Shown here in pieces: positions 25,801 to 34,904 of a DNA stretch of 64,000 bases. The notes under the pieces were generated by a model. The model saw nothing but the letters and a program-made list of their open reading frames with translations. It was not told the origin of the DNA and ran no database searches. The first letter of the stretch is position 1; the number at the start of each line of letters is the position of its first letter. Source of the stretch: Dactylosporangium sp. AC04546 (GTDB lineage: Bacteria > Actinomycetota > Actinomycetes > Mycobacteriales > Micromonosporaceae). The position numbers and the translations under genes are program-made. The stretch is taken from assembly GCF_022095675.1 (NCBI RefSeq), contig NZ_JAHYSG010000062.1, positions 1-64,000 on the forward strand, written 5' to 3'.

Positions 25801-27810
25801 CCGGCCCTCGTCGTCGACGCCCTGGACGAACGAAATCCGGCCGGTCCAGTCGTGCTCGATGTTTGTCGTCCGCTCCAGGTACTCGCCGCGGGCCGCCCGA
25901 TAGCGGCAGGCGTCCAGGGCATTCTGGTAGAGCTCCCGGATCGCCAGCTCCGGATTGCCGTACAGCTGCTCGCCCATCAGCAGTTCCTGGACCCGGTCCT
26001 CGGCCAGGCGGAACCGCACGCCCGCGCGTGAGTAGGCCGGCCGGCCGTTGCTCGTGGACGGGCGGATCAGGTCGGCGCTCACGCGGTGCGGCAGGCTGCG
26101 CAGCGGGATCAGGGTGGAGTCGCGGTTGGCCGCGTGCTGGATCTCGTGGAGCAGGCGGTCGACGGACGCGACGTGGTCGCGCAGCGCCAGGTCGACGGCC
26201 GGGTGGTTGCAGGTGGCCGACAGGGCACGGATGTTGCCGTGGTCGAGCCAGGCCGCGTCGGCCAGCGTGGTCTCCAGCGCGTCCAGCGAGACCGGGTCGC
26301 CGATGCCGAGGTGCTCGACCAGGATGTCCGGCAGCCGGATCGGCTCGATGGCCATGGCGTGGCCGGCGGCCAGCAGGTAGGCCACGAGCCGCTCGCGGAT
26401 GCGCTGCTCACTCACCTTGCCGCCGTCAACGAAGGACTCCTGCTCCAGCGGGCGGGGCCGGTCGGTCCGCAGGACGAAACCCGCGTCGGCCCGCAGTGCG
26501 CGCAGGAGCTCCTCGACCAGCCCCGACAACGGGCCCAGCTCGCCCCGCGCGAGCAGCTTCGCCAACACGTCCGGCGGGTCGACGACCGCGCGGCGGGCGA
26601 TCCAGTGATGCAGCAGCCACCATCCGATCTCGGCCGCCGTCGCCGCACGGTCGGGGGCGGCCTCGACCCGGCGGGCCAGGCGGGCGTACCCCGACACGAA
26701 CTGCCAGAAGCCCGGGTCACCGGCATCACGCGCCCACCGCTCGGGCGCGATGCCGGCATGCTCGGCGGCGAGCGTCGCCCAGTACGTCTCGTACACGAAC
26801 GGCACCGTGACGACCAGCGCGGCCTCGGCCACCGAGAACGCCTCGCCGGAGTCGATCGTCTTGCCCACCAGCCAGCGGGTCCGGTCGCTCATCCGGTTGG
26901 CGAGGTTGCGATCACTCCATGGGTCGCGGCGCAGCTGCTCCTCGGCGCGGGAGCGCAGGCCCGACAGCCGTTCCACGAACCGGACGCAGGACTGGCGCAC
27001 CTGCTCGGTCCGCGGCTCGTCCGCGACCCGCTCCCATATCTCGTGGTCGGTGGCGTGTCGGCGCCACACCTCGGTCAGCGGCGAGCCGAGGGCGAGGTTG
27101 CGCGCGATCGTGATCCGCGAGCCGCTGCCGACGCTGCGGCACTGCGGGGCCGGACGCCCGCCGGCCCGCAGCCGGCCGGCGACGTGGCCGAAGATCGTCT
27201 CCATATCGAGCAGGTCCGGCCCGTTCGCGATGCCCTGTCGCAAGGTCTCGATGAGGACGCCGGAGAAGGCTGTGTACCGCTCGCCCTCGGGCGCCAGGGC
27301 CAGGGCCTTGTCCGTGGTGGCCGTCATCAGGTAGGCGCCCTCGACCGCGGCCTGCTGGTCGACCAGGTCGGCGGACATGACCGCCGCGCCCGAGAAGCAG
27401 CAGTCGAGGATCACGACCCGCGCCGCGCAGTCCGTCGCGGTCTCGACGAACTCGCGGCGGATGTCCGCGAAGCGGATCGAGTCGAACAGTTGGTCGCGGG
27501 AGCCGCCGGGCAGCATCAGCCGGAGGTCCGACTGGTCGTCCGGCATGCCGTGGCCGGCGAAGTAGAACACGAGCGCGGCCGTGGCCGCGTCCGCCGCCGT
27601 GTGCAGGGCGCGCAGGACCTCCGTCGGGCCCGACGGGTTCGGCAGCACCAGGCAGTGCTCGCGCGGCAGGCCCCAGATGGTCGGGTTGGTGAGCAGGTCG
27701 GCGAGGTGCTCGATGTTGTTCGCGACCGACGGCAGCGCGCCGAGGCGGTCGTACTCCGAGACGCCGACCAGCACCGCCCGCGAGCGCTCCGCGTCCGGCA
27801 GGGTGGTCAT
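22825..27810 (-). CDS. Caspase - Hsp90-like ATPase - wHTH-repeat protein (EACC1-associated)
   Basis: 1661 residues, ATG overlapping the EACC1 stop. N-terminal caspase-like peptidase (about 10-235) has the catalytic dyad His87 (FYFAGHG) and Cys138 (VILDCCFSG). A helical region of unknown type follows (about 240-590). An Hsp90-type GHKL ATPase domain starts near 600: ELAIRELYQNALDAC (Glu626, Asn630, Asp633), CVDNGIGM (677-682) and SRFGIGVLSYFMLADEI (725-740), mirroring Hsp90 ELISNASDA, DxGxGM and FGVGFYSAF. From about 1070 to 1645 come nine repeats of 60-75 residues with a helical core ending LGY and a hydrophobic pocket PWLP; repeats 2-4 share an almost identical 26-residue core. These look like winged-helix effector-associated repeats. 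Soluble; predicted to cleave protein targets when triggered. Confidence 0.9.
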   Translation of the reverse strand: MTTLPDAERSRAVLVGVSEYDRLGALPSVANNIEHLADLLTNPTIWGLPREHCLVLPNPSGPTEVLRALHTAADAATAALVFYFAGHGMPDDQSDLRLMLPGGSRDQLFDSIRFADIRREFVETATDCAARVVILDCCFSGAAVMSADLVDQQAAVEGAYLMTATTDKALALAPEGERYTAFSGVLIETLRQGIANGPDLLDMETIFGHVAGRLRAGGRPAPQCRSVGSGSRITIARNLALGSPLTEVWRRHATDHEIWERVADEPRTEQVRQSCVRFVERLSGLRSRAEEQLRRDPWSDRNLANRMSDRTRWLVGKTIDSGEAFSVAEAALVVTVPFVYETYWATLAAEHAGIAPERWARDAGDPGFWQFVSGYARLARRVEAAPDRAATAAEIGWWLLHHWIARRAVVDPPDVLAKLLARGELGPLSGLVEELLRALRADAGFVLRTDRPRPLEQESFVDGGKVSEQRIRERLVAYLLAAGHAMAIEPIRLPDILVEHLGIGDPVSLDALETTLADAAWLDHGNIRALSATCNHPAVDLALRDHVASVDRLLHEIQHAANRDSTLIPLRSLPHRVSADLIRPSTSNGRPAYSRAGVRFRLAEDRVQELLMGEQLYGNPELAIRELYQNALDACRYRAARGEYLERTTNIEHDWTGRISFVQGVDDEGRPYLDCVDNGIGMGERELSEVFSHSGVRFADLPDFLEEQSAWARLDPPVGLYPNSRFGIGVLSYFMLADEISVDTCRFDRTGRLGDRLTVTIAGPGTLFRMVNHGPGTKAGTRVRLYLRKTVNPLSCVAVLRRLLWVAQFATSADDGTTQLHWPAGDLAASAPLGMSDYQPTPSSEPPDAVVAWGPAGGSVWWYDAKGAVLVDGIWLQEGPYGAAVDLRGHLAPPLSVDRNRILNFRLDDVLGLLMAAVPVAAAPDNPVFSHQWLSRLVNKTPGVADAVFAAALAAGWERWPGDDSDALRIAGCFPPDQETEWLPIGLWGVDRPRQFASLHAHGPLAQWRATSWAAAGGLAHALTVAPETRVVPARPSDAILLAADPLTAGDPDALRNSPSGPWRGPRTDEPVTFDRLLTAAIRLNWSVHAVGERLADLGYAVPDRVEHLPVETLGRADIEILADDSSHERPWLIPPCLGNDEPVPAELVIAAAGKLGTTAHAVADRLTALGYTTAGAAYSDHVVSRDDFALIAVGLTNQAPWLPSAEQVPIEHVIAAAGKLGTTAHAVADRLTALGYTTTSRADLPAGNLDGDDTTMVSAGLDTRPPWLPLGEPVGAEHLIAAAGKLGTTAHAVADRLTALGYTTTSAADLPTGDLDGGDALVISQDVNFDLPWSRPPVPRQPWFDRTGRVPAWRLVVGAARLGTTTTSVAERLGRLGFLDVPSVDLSTADHVLLSANLAGTQPWWDAWTPVPAHHLIAAAVELEADARDLFDRLLFLGYTCDVDRDVLPIGPLSESDAALLDPDFADRSEWLSRAEEVSASRLVMASIATSHTLRSIVDRFVELGYSATASTEVLGLVLTRTDATIVSTDFDGEEPWLAPSAPVPWGHVVTAAATTGQTVQAVADRLRQFGFTVVTAAPRGAAVRANRNEVILLGQDLDSDAPWIAPSAPIPASHLLAGVERLGRTLQHVAERLRALGYSGVDLQLTTGRPGDAPWYEAG
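23902..24365 (-). repeat. Three near-identical 71-bp coding repeats
   Basis: Copies at 23902-23972, 24100-24170 and 24295-24365 (spacing 198 and 195 bases) differ at one base that I can see; each encodes the AAAGKLGTTAHAVADRLTALGY core of a wHTH-type repeat in the caspase gene. The flanking halves of each repeat have diverged, so the cores look recently homogenised or duplicated. Confidence 0.85.
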
Positions 27811-28127
27811 TTCGAGAGGAACTCGATGATGGCCTCCTTGGCCGCCGGGGAGTCCGGGTCCACCGTCAGCTTCGTGCCGTCGGGGCGGGTCAACGTCAGC
27901 GGCTGCGGGCGGCGGCGGGTGCGGCGCCAGGCCTCGAAGGCCAGCGCGAAGTTGGCCCCGGCGGCCACGTGGGTCAGGACGAGGTTGATCACCTCCACCG
28001 CGTTCATCGTGCCGCTCTGGGCGGCCGACGCCGTCACGTCGGCCGTGCGGAGCAGGTCGCGGTCGGAGCGTAGCCAGGAGTACAGGGTGGCGAGCTCGCT
28101 GGGGTCGGAACTGATCTCGATCTGCAC
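27807..28127 (-). CDS. Effector-associated constant component EACC1
   Basis: 106 residues from GTG 28127 (GGGAG 8 bases upstream); an upstream in-frame GTG at 28169 would add 14 atypical residues. The pattern VQIEISSDPSELATLYSWLRSDRDLL, a small-residue hydrophobic helix VEVINLVLTHVAAGANFALAFEAWRRTRRR and LTLTRPDGTKLTVD is the EACC1 plan: a ferredoxin-like head, a glycine/alanine-rich helix and a final strand pair. EACC1 is described as a constant partner of variable effectors (caspases, trypsins, NTPases) in actinobacterial conflict systems. Here it is translationally coupled (ATGA) to the caspase gene and is the first gene of the unit. A 133-base spacer upstream should hold the promoter, but none is clear. 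Confidence 0.85.
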   Translation of the reverse strand: MQIEISSDPSELATLYSWLRSDRDLLRTADVTASAAQSGTMNAVEVINLVLTHVAAGANFALAFEAWRRTRRRPQPLTLTRPDGTKLTVDPDSPAAKEAIIEFLSK

Positions 28128-28260
28128 GGAGCAGGCTCCCGGGGGTAGGGCCGGATCACGCAAAGCCACAGCATACGAACCCGGTGCTACCGCCGGCAGG
28201 AGCGGCGCGGCAGGAGTGGCCGATCGGACGAGGCCATTCCCGGTGATACGTCCCAGGGGG

Positions 28261-28857
28261 TCAGTAGGTGATGGTCATGCAGGCGACGCGGGGGCCGGCG
28301 GTGCCGGCCACGCCCGGGGAGGTCATCGTCGCCGTCGCGTGGACGACCAGGGAGGCCGGGCGGTGGCCCGGGGTCAGCTCCCAGTCCTGCTCGGCGGTGG
28401 CCTGGCCGTGGCCCTGGTCGTTCGTCGTGAAGTCGAGCCAGATCTCGTTGTTCGGGTTGGCGTACTGCGGGTCGCCCGAAGGGCTCGGCGCGGGGTCCGG
28501 CTGGTGCTGGAAGTGCCCGCCCGCGTCGTCCGGGGCCGGGCCGCACGGCTTGGCGTGCAGGTGGGCGCCGAAGCTACGGTTCGGCATGAAGCCGTCGACG
28601 GCGAGCGCGACCTTCGTGTGGCCGGCGTCCTCGCGGAGGGTCAACACCGCCGACGCGGGGCCCTTCACCGCGCTCGGGTCGTACAGGAACGCGGTGGTGC
28701 CCGGCGGCGCGGCGGACGCGGCGGTGAACGTGCCCTTCACGACCACCGCGGCCGGTTCGGAGACGGTCGCGGCGGCCGGTTTGTCGGGATCGTCCCCGCC
28801 GCCGCTGCAGCCACCGACCAGCAAGAGCACCGCGACAACGCCAACGCCAACACGCAC
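28261..28857 (-). CDS. Cu/Zn superoxide dismutase-like lipoprotein
   Basis: 198 residues from GTG 28857 with GGGTAGGGG upstream. The lipobox LLVGGC gives lipidation at Cys17. The SodC fold is seen from ALAVDGFMPNRSFGAHLHAKPCG (metal His pair), GGHFQHQ, NEIWLDFTTNDQGHGQA and PASLVVHATATMTSPGVAGTAGPRVACM (final His and the Cys that pairs with KPC). Compared with active SodC, the last loop has TATMTSP in place of the usual GADD segment and there is an inserted PAPSPSGDPQY stretch, so activity is likely but not certain. It would act outside the membrane on superoxide. Confidence 0.88.
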   Translation of the reverse strand: MRVGVGVVAVLLLVGGCSGGGDDPDKPAAATVSEPAAVVVKGTFTAASAAPPGTTAFLYDPSAVKGPASAVLTLREDAGHTKVALAVDGFMPNRSFGAHLHAKPCGPAPDDAGGHFQHQPDPAPSPSGDPQYANPNNEIWLDFTTNDQGHGQATAEQDWELTPGHRPASLVVHATATMTSPGVAGTAGPRVACMTITY

Positions 28858-28939
28858 GCCCCTACCCTGACCGCGGCCGGGCGCATGACGCCCGGGAACC
28901 CGGCCCGATCACCCGATCGGTCACCATGCCCCGCCGCGG

Positions 28940-30739
28940 TCACGGACGCACGGTCAGCCGGGTCTCGGGATCGAAGATCGTAAGCTCGGCGACCCGGGCG
29001 ACGCCCCGCGGGCGGCCGGTGCGCAGCAGCGTGGTCAGGTGGTCGGCCGGGGCCGGCATGCCGAGCAGGTACCCCTGCGCGTAGGGCACGTGCAGGTGGC
29101 GCAGGCGGTCGAGCTGCTCGTCGCTCTCGACGCCCTCGGCCGTCACGTCCAGGCCGGTGCTGCGGCCCAGGTCGGCCAGCAGCTTGATGACCGCGTGGTC
29201 GTTGCGGTTGGCGAGCATGCCGGCGACGAACGAGCGGTCGATCTTCACGCCGGTCACCGGCAGGACCGACAGGTGGCGCAGGGTCGCCGAGCCGGCGCCC
29301 ATGTCGTCGAGCACGATGCCGACGCCGTGCGCGCGCAGCTCGCGCAGCTGGCGGGTGACGTCCTGCAGCTGGGCCAGGTCGGCCGACTCGGGCAGCTCCA
29401 CGCGCAGCCGGGCCGGGTTCAGGGCGGCCCGGTCGGTGGCGCCGAGGACCTGGCCGGCCAGGCCGGCGCCGACGAGCGTCTCGACGGTGAGGTTGACGTT
29501 GACGTACCGCGGCGCCTGCGCCCCCAGCGTGTGGTCCCACGCCGCCAGGTCGGCGCAGGCGCGGTCGAGCACCCAGCGGTCCAGTGCCGGCAGGAGCCGG
29601 GCCCGGTGCGCGTCGGGCAGGAAGTGGTCCGGGGTGAGCAGCCCGAGCCGCGGGTGCTGCCAGCGCACCAGGGCCTCGACGGAGTGGACCCGTCCGTCGG
29701 TGAGGCCCATGATCGGCTGGTAGAACAGCCGCAGCTCCTGCCGGTCGATCGCGGTCAGGATGCCGTCGGAGAGGTGCGGATCGAGCTGCGCGCCGGCGTC
29801 CAGGACGATGCGGACGGTGTCGCCGCCGGCCTGCTTCGCGCGGTACATCGCCATGTCGGCCTCGCTCAGCAGCGTCTCCGGGTCCGTCCCGGCGGCGCCG
29901 ACCGCGACGCCGACGCTGGCCACGCTGTGCGCGCCGGCCGGCAGCTCCGGGTCGGCGGTGGCGATGGCCAGCCGGAACCGCTCGCCGAGGGCCACCGCCG
30001 ACAGGTCGGGACGGGACCCGCCGGCGAGGCGGCCGAGGATCGCGAACTCGTCGCCGCCGAGCCGGGCCACCAGGTCGCCGTCGCGGGCCGCGCCGACCAG
30101 GCGGTGCGCGGCCGAGACGATGAGCCGGTCACCGACGTTGTGCCCGAGCGTGTCGTTGACCTGCTTCATCCGGTCGAGGTCGACGAACACGACGGCGACG
30201 CCCGGCTGGTGGGTGTCGCGGCAGGCGGCGGCGAGCCGGTTGAGGAAGTGGGCCCGGTTGACCAGCCCGCTCAGCGGGTCGCGCACGGCCTGGTGGGCCA
30301 TGAGGTCGGCGAGCGCCTCGTAGAGCCGGGCGGCCGATACCCGGGCCAGCCGCCCGCCGGGCCGGCGGACCAGCACGTCGTCGTAGCGGCGGACCCGGTC
30401 ACGCCGGCCGAGCTGCTCGCAGACGTCGACGACGAGCGCGTCCTCGTCGACGATCATCGGGGCCGGGTCGGCGGTGCGCCCGACCGGGGTCTTCTCCCAC
30501 AGCGCGCGGCCGTAGCCGAACGGGCCCGACATCAGCTGCGCGAAGCGGTCGCGGCTGATCAGGCCGATGCCGCCGTCGAGATACAGCACGGCCACGCACG
30601 CGAGCGCGGGGTCGGTGCGGAAGCTCATGTCGAGCTCGGAGCATCGCAGGGTCGCGTCGACGACGGCGACCTGCCGGGCGAGCGGCCCGACGGTGTCGGG
30701 CGGCCTCACGGGTGCGACCTGCGGCACGGGATCCATCAT
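28940..30739 (-). CDS. CBS-like - GGDEF - EAL bifunctional c-di-GMP protein
   Basis: 599 residues; ATG ATG at 30737-30739. The N-terminal region (about 20-145) resembles a CBS-pair/regulatory module (LYLDGGIGLISRDRFAQLMSGPFGYGRALWEKTPV, then RRYDDVLVRRPGGRLARVSAARLYEAL). The cyclase domain has an intact GGDEF (228-232) and no obvious I-site RxxD. The EAL domain has EAL (355-357, SVEALVRWQHP), NVNLT, ELPES, the paired Asp in LDDMGAG and the Lys in VKIDRSF, so the metal and catalytic positions are present although the motif wording is atypical. It makes and degrades cyclic di-GMP, a developmental signal in actinomycetes. No membrane span. Monocistronic. Confidence 0.94.
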   Translation of the reverse strand: MMDPVPQVAPVRPPDTVGPLARQVAVVDATLRCSELDMSFRTDPALACVAVLYLDGGIGLISRDRFAQLMSGPFGYGRALWEKTPVGRTADPAPMIVDEDALVVDVCEQLGRRDRVRRYDDVLVRRPGGRLARVSAARLYEALADLMAHQAVRDPLSGLVNRAHFLNRLAAACRDTHQPGVAVVFVDLDRMKQVNDTLGHNVGDRLIVSAAHRLVGAARDGDLVARLGGDEFAILGRLAGGSRPDLSAVALGERFRLAIATADPELPAGAHSVASVGVAVGAAGTDPETLLSEADMAMYRAKQAGGDTVRIVLDAGAQLDPHLSDGILTAIDRQELRLFYQPIMGLTDGRVHSVEALVRWQHPRLGLLTPDHFLPDAHRARLLPALDRWVLDRACADLAAWDHTLGAQAPRYVNVNLTVETLVGAGLAGQVLGATDRAALNPARLRVELPESADLAQLQDVTRQLRELRAHGVGIVLDDMGAGSATLRHLSVLPVTGVKIDRSFVAGMLANRNDHAVIKLLADLGRSTGLDVTAEGVESDEQLDRLRHLHVPYAQGYLLGMPAPADHLTTLLRTGRPRGVARVAELTIFDPETRLTVRP

Positions 30740-30776
30740 CGGCGTGCGGCCCGCGACCGCAAATGAACATCTGGGG

Positions 30777-31835
30777 TCAGGCGGACCCGCGGACCACCAG
30801 CTCGGTCGGCAGCAGGCGCGACGCGGACGGCTCGCGGCGGATCAGCCGGAGCAGCACGTCGACCATGTTGCGGCTCACCAGCTCCAGCGGCTGGCGGATC
30901 GTGGTCAGGGCCGGGTCGGTCTCCTGGGCGATCCGCGAGTCGTCGAAACCGCCGACCGCCACGTCGTCGGGGACGCCGCGGCCGGCGCGGCGCAACTCGG
31001 TGAGGGCGCCCGCGGCGAGCGAGTCGGAGGCGGCGAAGACGGCGTCGATGTCGGGGCTGGTCGCCAGCAGGCGGCGCATCGCCTCGGCGCCGGCGGCGTG
31101 GCTGTAGTTCGGGGCGTCGACGACCAGGCGGCGCAGCGCCCGGCGGCCCAGGACGTCGCGGTAGCCCTCCAGGCGCTCCGCACCGCCGGCGATCTGCGGG
31201 CAGCCGATCATGCCGATCCGCTTGCGGCCCTGCTCCACGAGGTACCGCGTCATCTGCCGCGCCCCCTCGCGGTCCTCGGCCGCCACGTAGGGGATGCCGA
31301 TGTCCCCGGCCGGCTTGCCGCAGGCGACGGTGGGCACGTCGCCGCGGGCCAGGCTGGCGATCAGCGAGTCGCCTGAGTGCGCGGAGATCAGCAGCACGCC
31401 GTCGACGTGGCCGCCGCGCACGTACCGCAGGACGCGGTCCCGCTCGTCCTCGTCGGACTCCAGCATCAGGATGAGGCTGATGTCGTGCGCGGCGAGGGCC
31501 TGGGTGCACGAGCGCAGCAGGACGCTGAAGTTGGGGTCCTCGAACAGCCGCTCCTGCGGCTCGGACAGCACGAACGCCACCGCGTCGGACCGCTTGGTGA
31601 CCAGGCTGCGGGCGCTCTGGTTGACCGTGTAGCCGGTCTGGCGCATGGCCCGCTCGACGGCCTTGAGCGAGGCCGGGCTCACGTACCGCGCGCCGTTGAG
31701 CACCCGCGACACGGTCCCGCGGGACACGCCGGCGAGCTCGGCGACGTCGTCGATCGTCGGCCCGCGGCGCATCGCCCGCCGGGCCGCGCCGCGCGACTTG
31801 GGATGCGGGGCATCCGGAGTGGTGCCGTCGGACAC
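30777..31835 (-). CDS. LacI-family transcriptional regulator
   Basis: 352 residues from GTG 31835, chosen because AAGGGAGC lies about 6 bases upstream; a TTG at 31856 would precede it. An N-terminal extension of about 25 residues precedes the helix-turn-helix (TIDDVAELAGVSRGTVSRVLNGARYVSPASLKAVERAMRQTGY) and hinge helix (NQSARSLVTKRS). The periplasmic-binding-like sugar domain follows to the end (VAFVLSE, GVLLISAH, RIGMIGCP, DIDAVFAASDSLAAGAL, VAVGGFDDSRIA). Last gene of the ABC-GH1 operon, 36 bases after the GH1 stop. It is the obvious reader of the TGTGAGCG-type operators at 37151, 37240 and 42010. Confidence 0.95.
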   Translation of the reverse strand: MSDGTTPDAPHPKSRGAARRAMRRGPTIDDVAELAGVSRGTVSRVLNGARYVSPASLKAVERAMRQTGYTVNQSARSLVTKRSDAVAFVLSEPQERLFEDPNFSVLLRSCTQALAAHDISLILMLESDEDERDRVLRYVRGGHVDGVLLISAHSGDSLIASLARGDVPTVACGKPAGDIGIPYVAAEDREGARQMTRYLVEQGRKRIGMIGCPQIAGGAERLEGYRDVLGRRALRRLVVDAPNYSHAAGAEAMRRLLATSPDIDAVFAASDSLAAGALTELRRAGRGVPDDVAVGGFDDSRIAQETDPALTTIRQPLELVSRNMVDVLLRLIRREPSASRLLPTELVVRGSA

Positions 31836-31871
31836 AGCGCTCCCTTGTGCAGTCAACCGTCACTCGAACGA

Positions 31872-33185
<1,314 letters not shown>

Positions 33186-33199
33186 CGGATATCCTTCCG

Positions 33200-34074
33200 T
33201 GGATACTCCGGCCTTCAGGCCGGGGAGGAAACGGAACCCCTGCGGAGCAGGGCAGGGAAAGCCGATCCGCCGCCAAGGGGACGGGCGTCTACCCGCGCGT
33301 CACTGCAAGATTCACTGGATAGGCCACTATCGTGTGGGCCGTGGCCGGGGCCGTGAAGCGGGCGTTCAAGTACCGTTTCTACCCGAGTCCCGGGCAGGCA
33401 GCCGAGCTTGCCCGGACGTTCGGGTGTGTCCGGCTGGTCTACAACATGGCGTTGCAGGCCCGTACTGGGGCGTGGACGCTGCGGCGGGAACGGGTCGGTT
33501 ACAACGCCACCAGCGCGATGCTGACCGGGTGGAAGAAGACCGGGGAACTGGCGTTCCTCAACGAGGTCTCGTGCGTGCCGTTGCAGCAGGCGCTGCGCCA
33601 CCTCCAGGTGGCGTTCACCAACTTCTTCGCCAAGCGGGCCAGGTACCCGGCGTTCAAGTCGAAGAAGCGGTCGCGCCGCTCGGCGGAGTACACCACGAGC
33701 GGGTTCCGCTGGCGGGACGGCCGGCTCATCCTGGCGAAGATGACCGAACCCCTGGATATCGTGTGGTCCCGGCCGCTGCCGGACGGTGCGTCGCCGTCCA
33801 TGGTGACCGTGTCGCAGGATGCTGCGGGTCGCTGGTTCGTGTCCCTGCTGTGCGAGGACGTGATCGAGCAGACCCCGGCCACGGGCGCGGTCGGTGTCGA
33901 CGCCGGGCTGGACAGTCTGCTCGCGCTGTCCACCGGGGAGAAGATCGTCAACCCCTGTGGAGGCGGTGTAAGACCTCAACGAGAGTCCTCTCGGACGGGG
34001 CAGTCGTCGGTGAAGCAGGAACCCCCGGGGTGACCCAGGAAATCCCCGTCATTCAGAGCGGGGAGGATTGTCAA
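33200..34074 (+). mobile_element. Decayed IS605/IS1341-type element (tnpB only)
   Basis: Left end near 33200 carries hairpin CCGGCC-TTCA-GGCCGG (33208-33223) followed by GGGGAGGAAACG. The right end carries the CCCCG/CGGGG hairpin (34044-34063), GGAGGATTGTCAA and the upstream part expected to encode the reRNA/omegaRNA scaffold. No tnpA is present. Boundaries are approximate. The right end abuts and may supply the permease stop codon (34071-34073). The left end lies about 15 bases from the GH1 start. Confidence 0.8.
33332..34033 (+). pseudogene. tnpB: Internally deleted TnpB (OrfB) nuclease gene
   Basis: 233 codons against about 380-420 for intact TnpB. GTG 33332 opens the frame; GTG 33353 (VKRAFKYRFYPSPGQ) matches the usual start better. 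The N-terminal helix-turn-helix and wedge-type regions are present (KYRFYPSP, FGCVRLVYNMAL, LQQALRHLQVAFTNFF, YPAFKSKKR). RuvC-I follows with Asp190 (VGVDAGLDSLLALSTG). At GEKIVN the sequence jumps to CGGGVRPQRES...SVKQEP, which resembles the extreme C-terminus of intact copies. RuvC-II, the zinc finger and RuvC-III are therefore missing, with the frame kept. It should lack nuclease activity. Confidence 0.85.
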
Positions 34075-34904
34075 CCCTTCACCGAGCCGCTCACGAGGTC
34101 GAGCCGCCAGTAGCGCTGCAGGAACAGGAACAGCGCGATGAGCGGCAGAATGGACAGGAACACGCCCATGATCACCAGCGAGTAGAGGGCCGGCTGGCTG
34201 GAACCCTGGTTGAGCATGGAGAACAGGCCGACGGTGAGCGGGAAGCGCCGGTCGTCGGCGATCATGATGTACGGCAGGAGGAAGTTGTTCCAGATCGCGA
34301 TGAACTGCAGCAGGAACAGCGTCACCATGCCCGGGACCATCGGCGGCAGCCCGATCCGCCAGGCCAGGCGGTACTCTCCCGCCCCGTCGACCCGCCCGGC
34401 CTCGAGCATGTCGTCGTGGACGACCGCCGCGGCGTAGATGCGCGACAGGTAGATGCCGTACGGGCTGATGATGCTGGGCAGCAGGACCGCCCAGTACGAG
34501 TCGACCAGCCCGAGCTCCGAGATGAGCAGGTACTGCGGGACGGCCAGGGTGATCTGCGGGACCAGCACGCCGGCCAGGATGACCAGGAAGATCGCCTCGC
34601 GGCCGGGGAAGCGGTACTTCGCCAGGGCGTAGCCGGCGATCGTGGACACGGCGACGGACAGGGCGGCGCCGACGCCCGCGTAGAACAGGCTGTTGAGCGC
34701 CCACCGGCCGAACACGCCGTCGCGGAAGTCGAGCAGGTGGGTCAGGTTGTAGCCGAAGCCGCCCTCGAAGGTCGGCCAGAACGAGAACGTGCTGAACAGC
34801 TCGTCGGGGCCCTTGGTCGCGGCGAACACCACCCAGAGCACCGGGCCGACGCAGTAGAGCGCGCCGAGGACGAGGACCACGGTCGGTACCAGCCGGCCCC
34901 TCAT
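34071..34904 (-). CDS. Carbohydrate ABC transporter permease (MalG-type)
   Basis: 277 residues, ATG 34904 overlapping the previous permease stop. Six spans are visible, beginning PTVVLVLGALYCVGPVLWVVFA. The EAA loop reads AGRVDGAGEYRLAWRIGLPPMVPG and is where the ATPase docks. It ends LVSGSVKG, the usual C-terminus of the family, right at the transposon right end. It forms a heterodimer with the upstream permease. No ATPase gene lies in the operon, as is usual in actinobacteria, where a shared MsiK-type ATPase energises many sugar importers. Confidence 0.95.
   Translation of the reverse strand: MRGRLVPTVVLVLGALYCVGPVLWVVFAATKGPDELFSTFSFWPTFEGGFGYNLTHLLDFRDGVFGRWALNSLFYAGVGAALSVAVSTIAGYALAKYRFPGREAIFLVILAGVLVPQITLAVPQYLLISELGLVDSYWAVLLPSIISPYGIYLSRIYAAAVVHDDMLEAGRVDGAGEYRLAWRIGLPPMVPGMVTLFLLQFIAIWNNFLLPYIMIADDRRFPLTVGLFSMLNQGSSQPALYSLVIMGVFLSILPLIALFLFLQRYWRLDLVSGSVKG

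Noticed and set aside
33332..34033. TnpB-like gene considered as a nuclease-dead RNA-guided repressor (TldR)
   Set aside because: Such repressors keep most of the fold with point or local losses; here about 150 internal residues including the zinc finger are missing, so simple decay is more likely.
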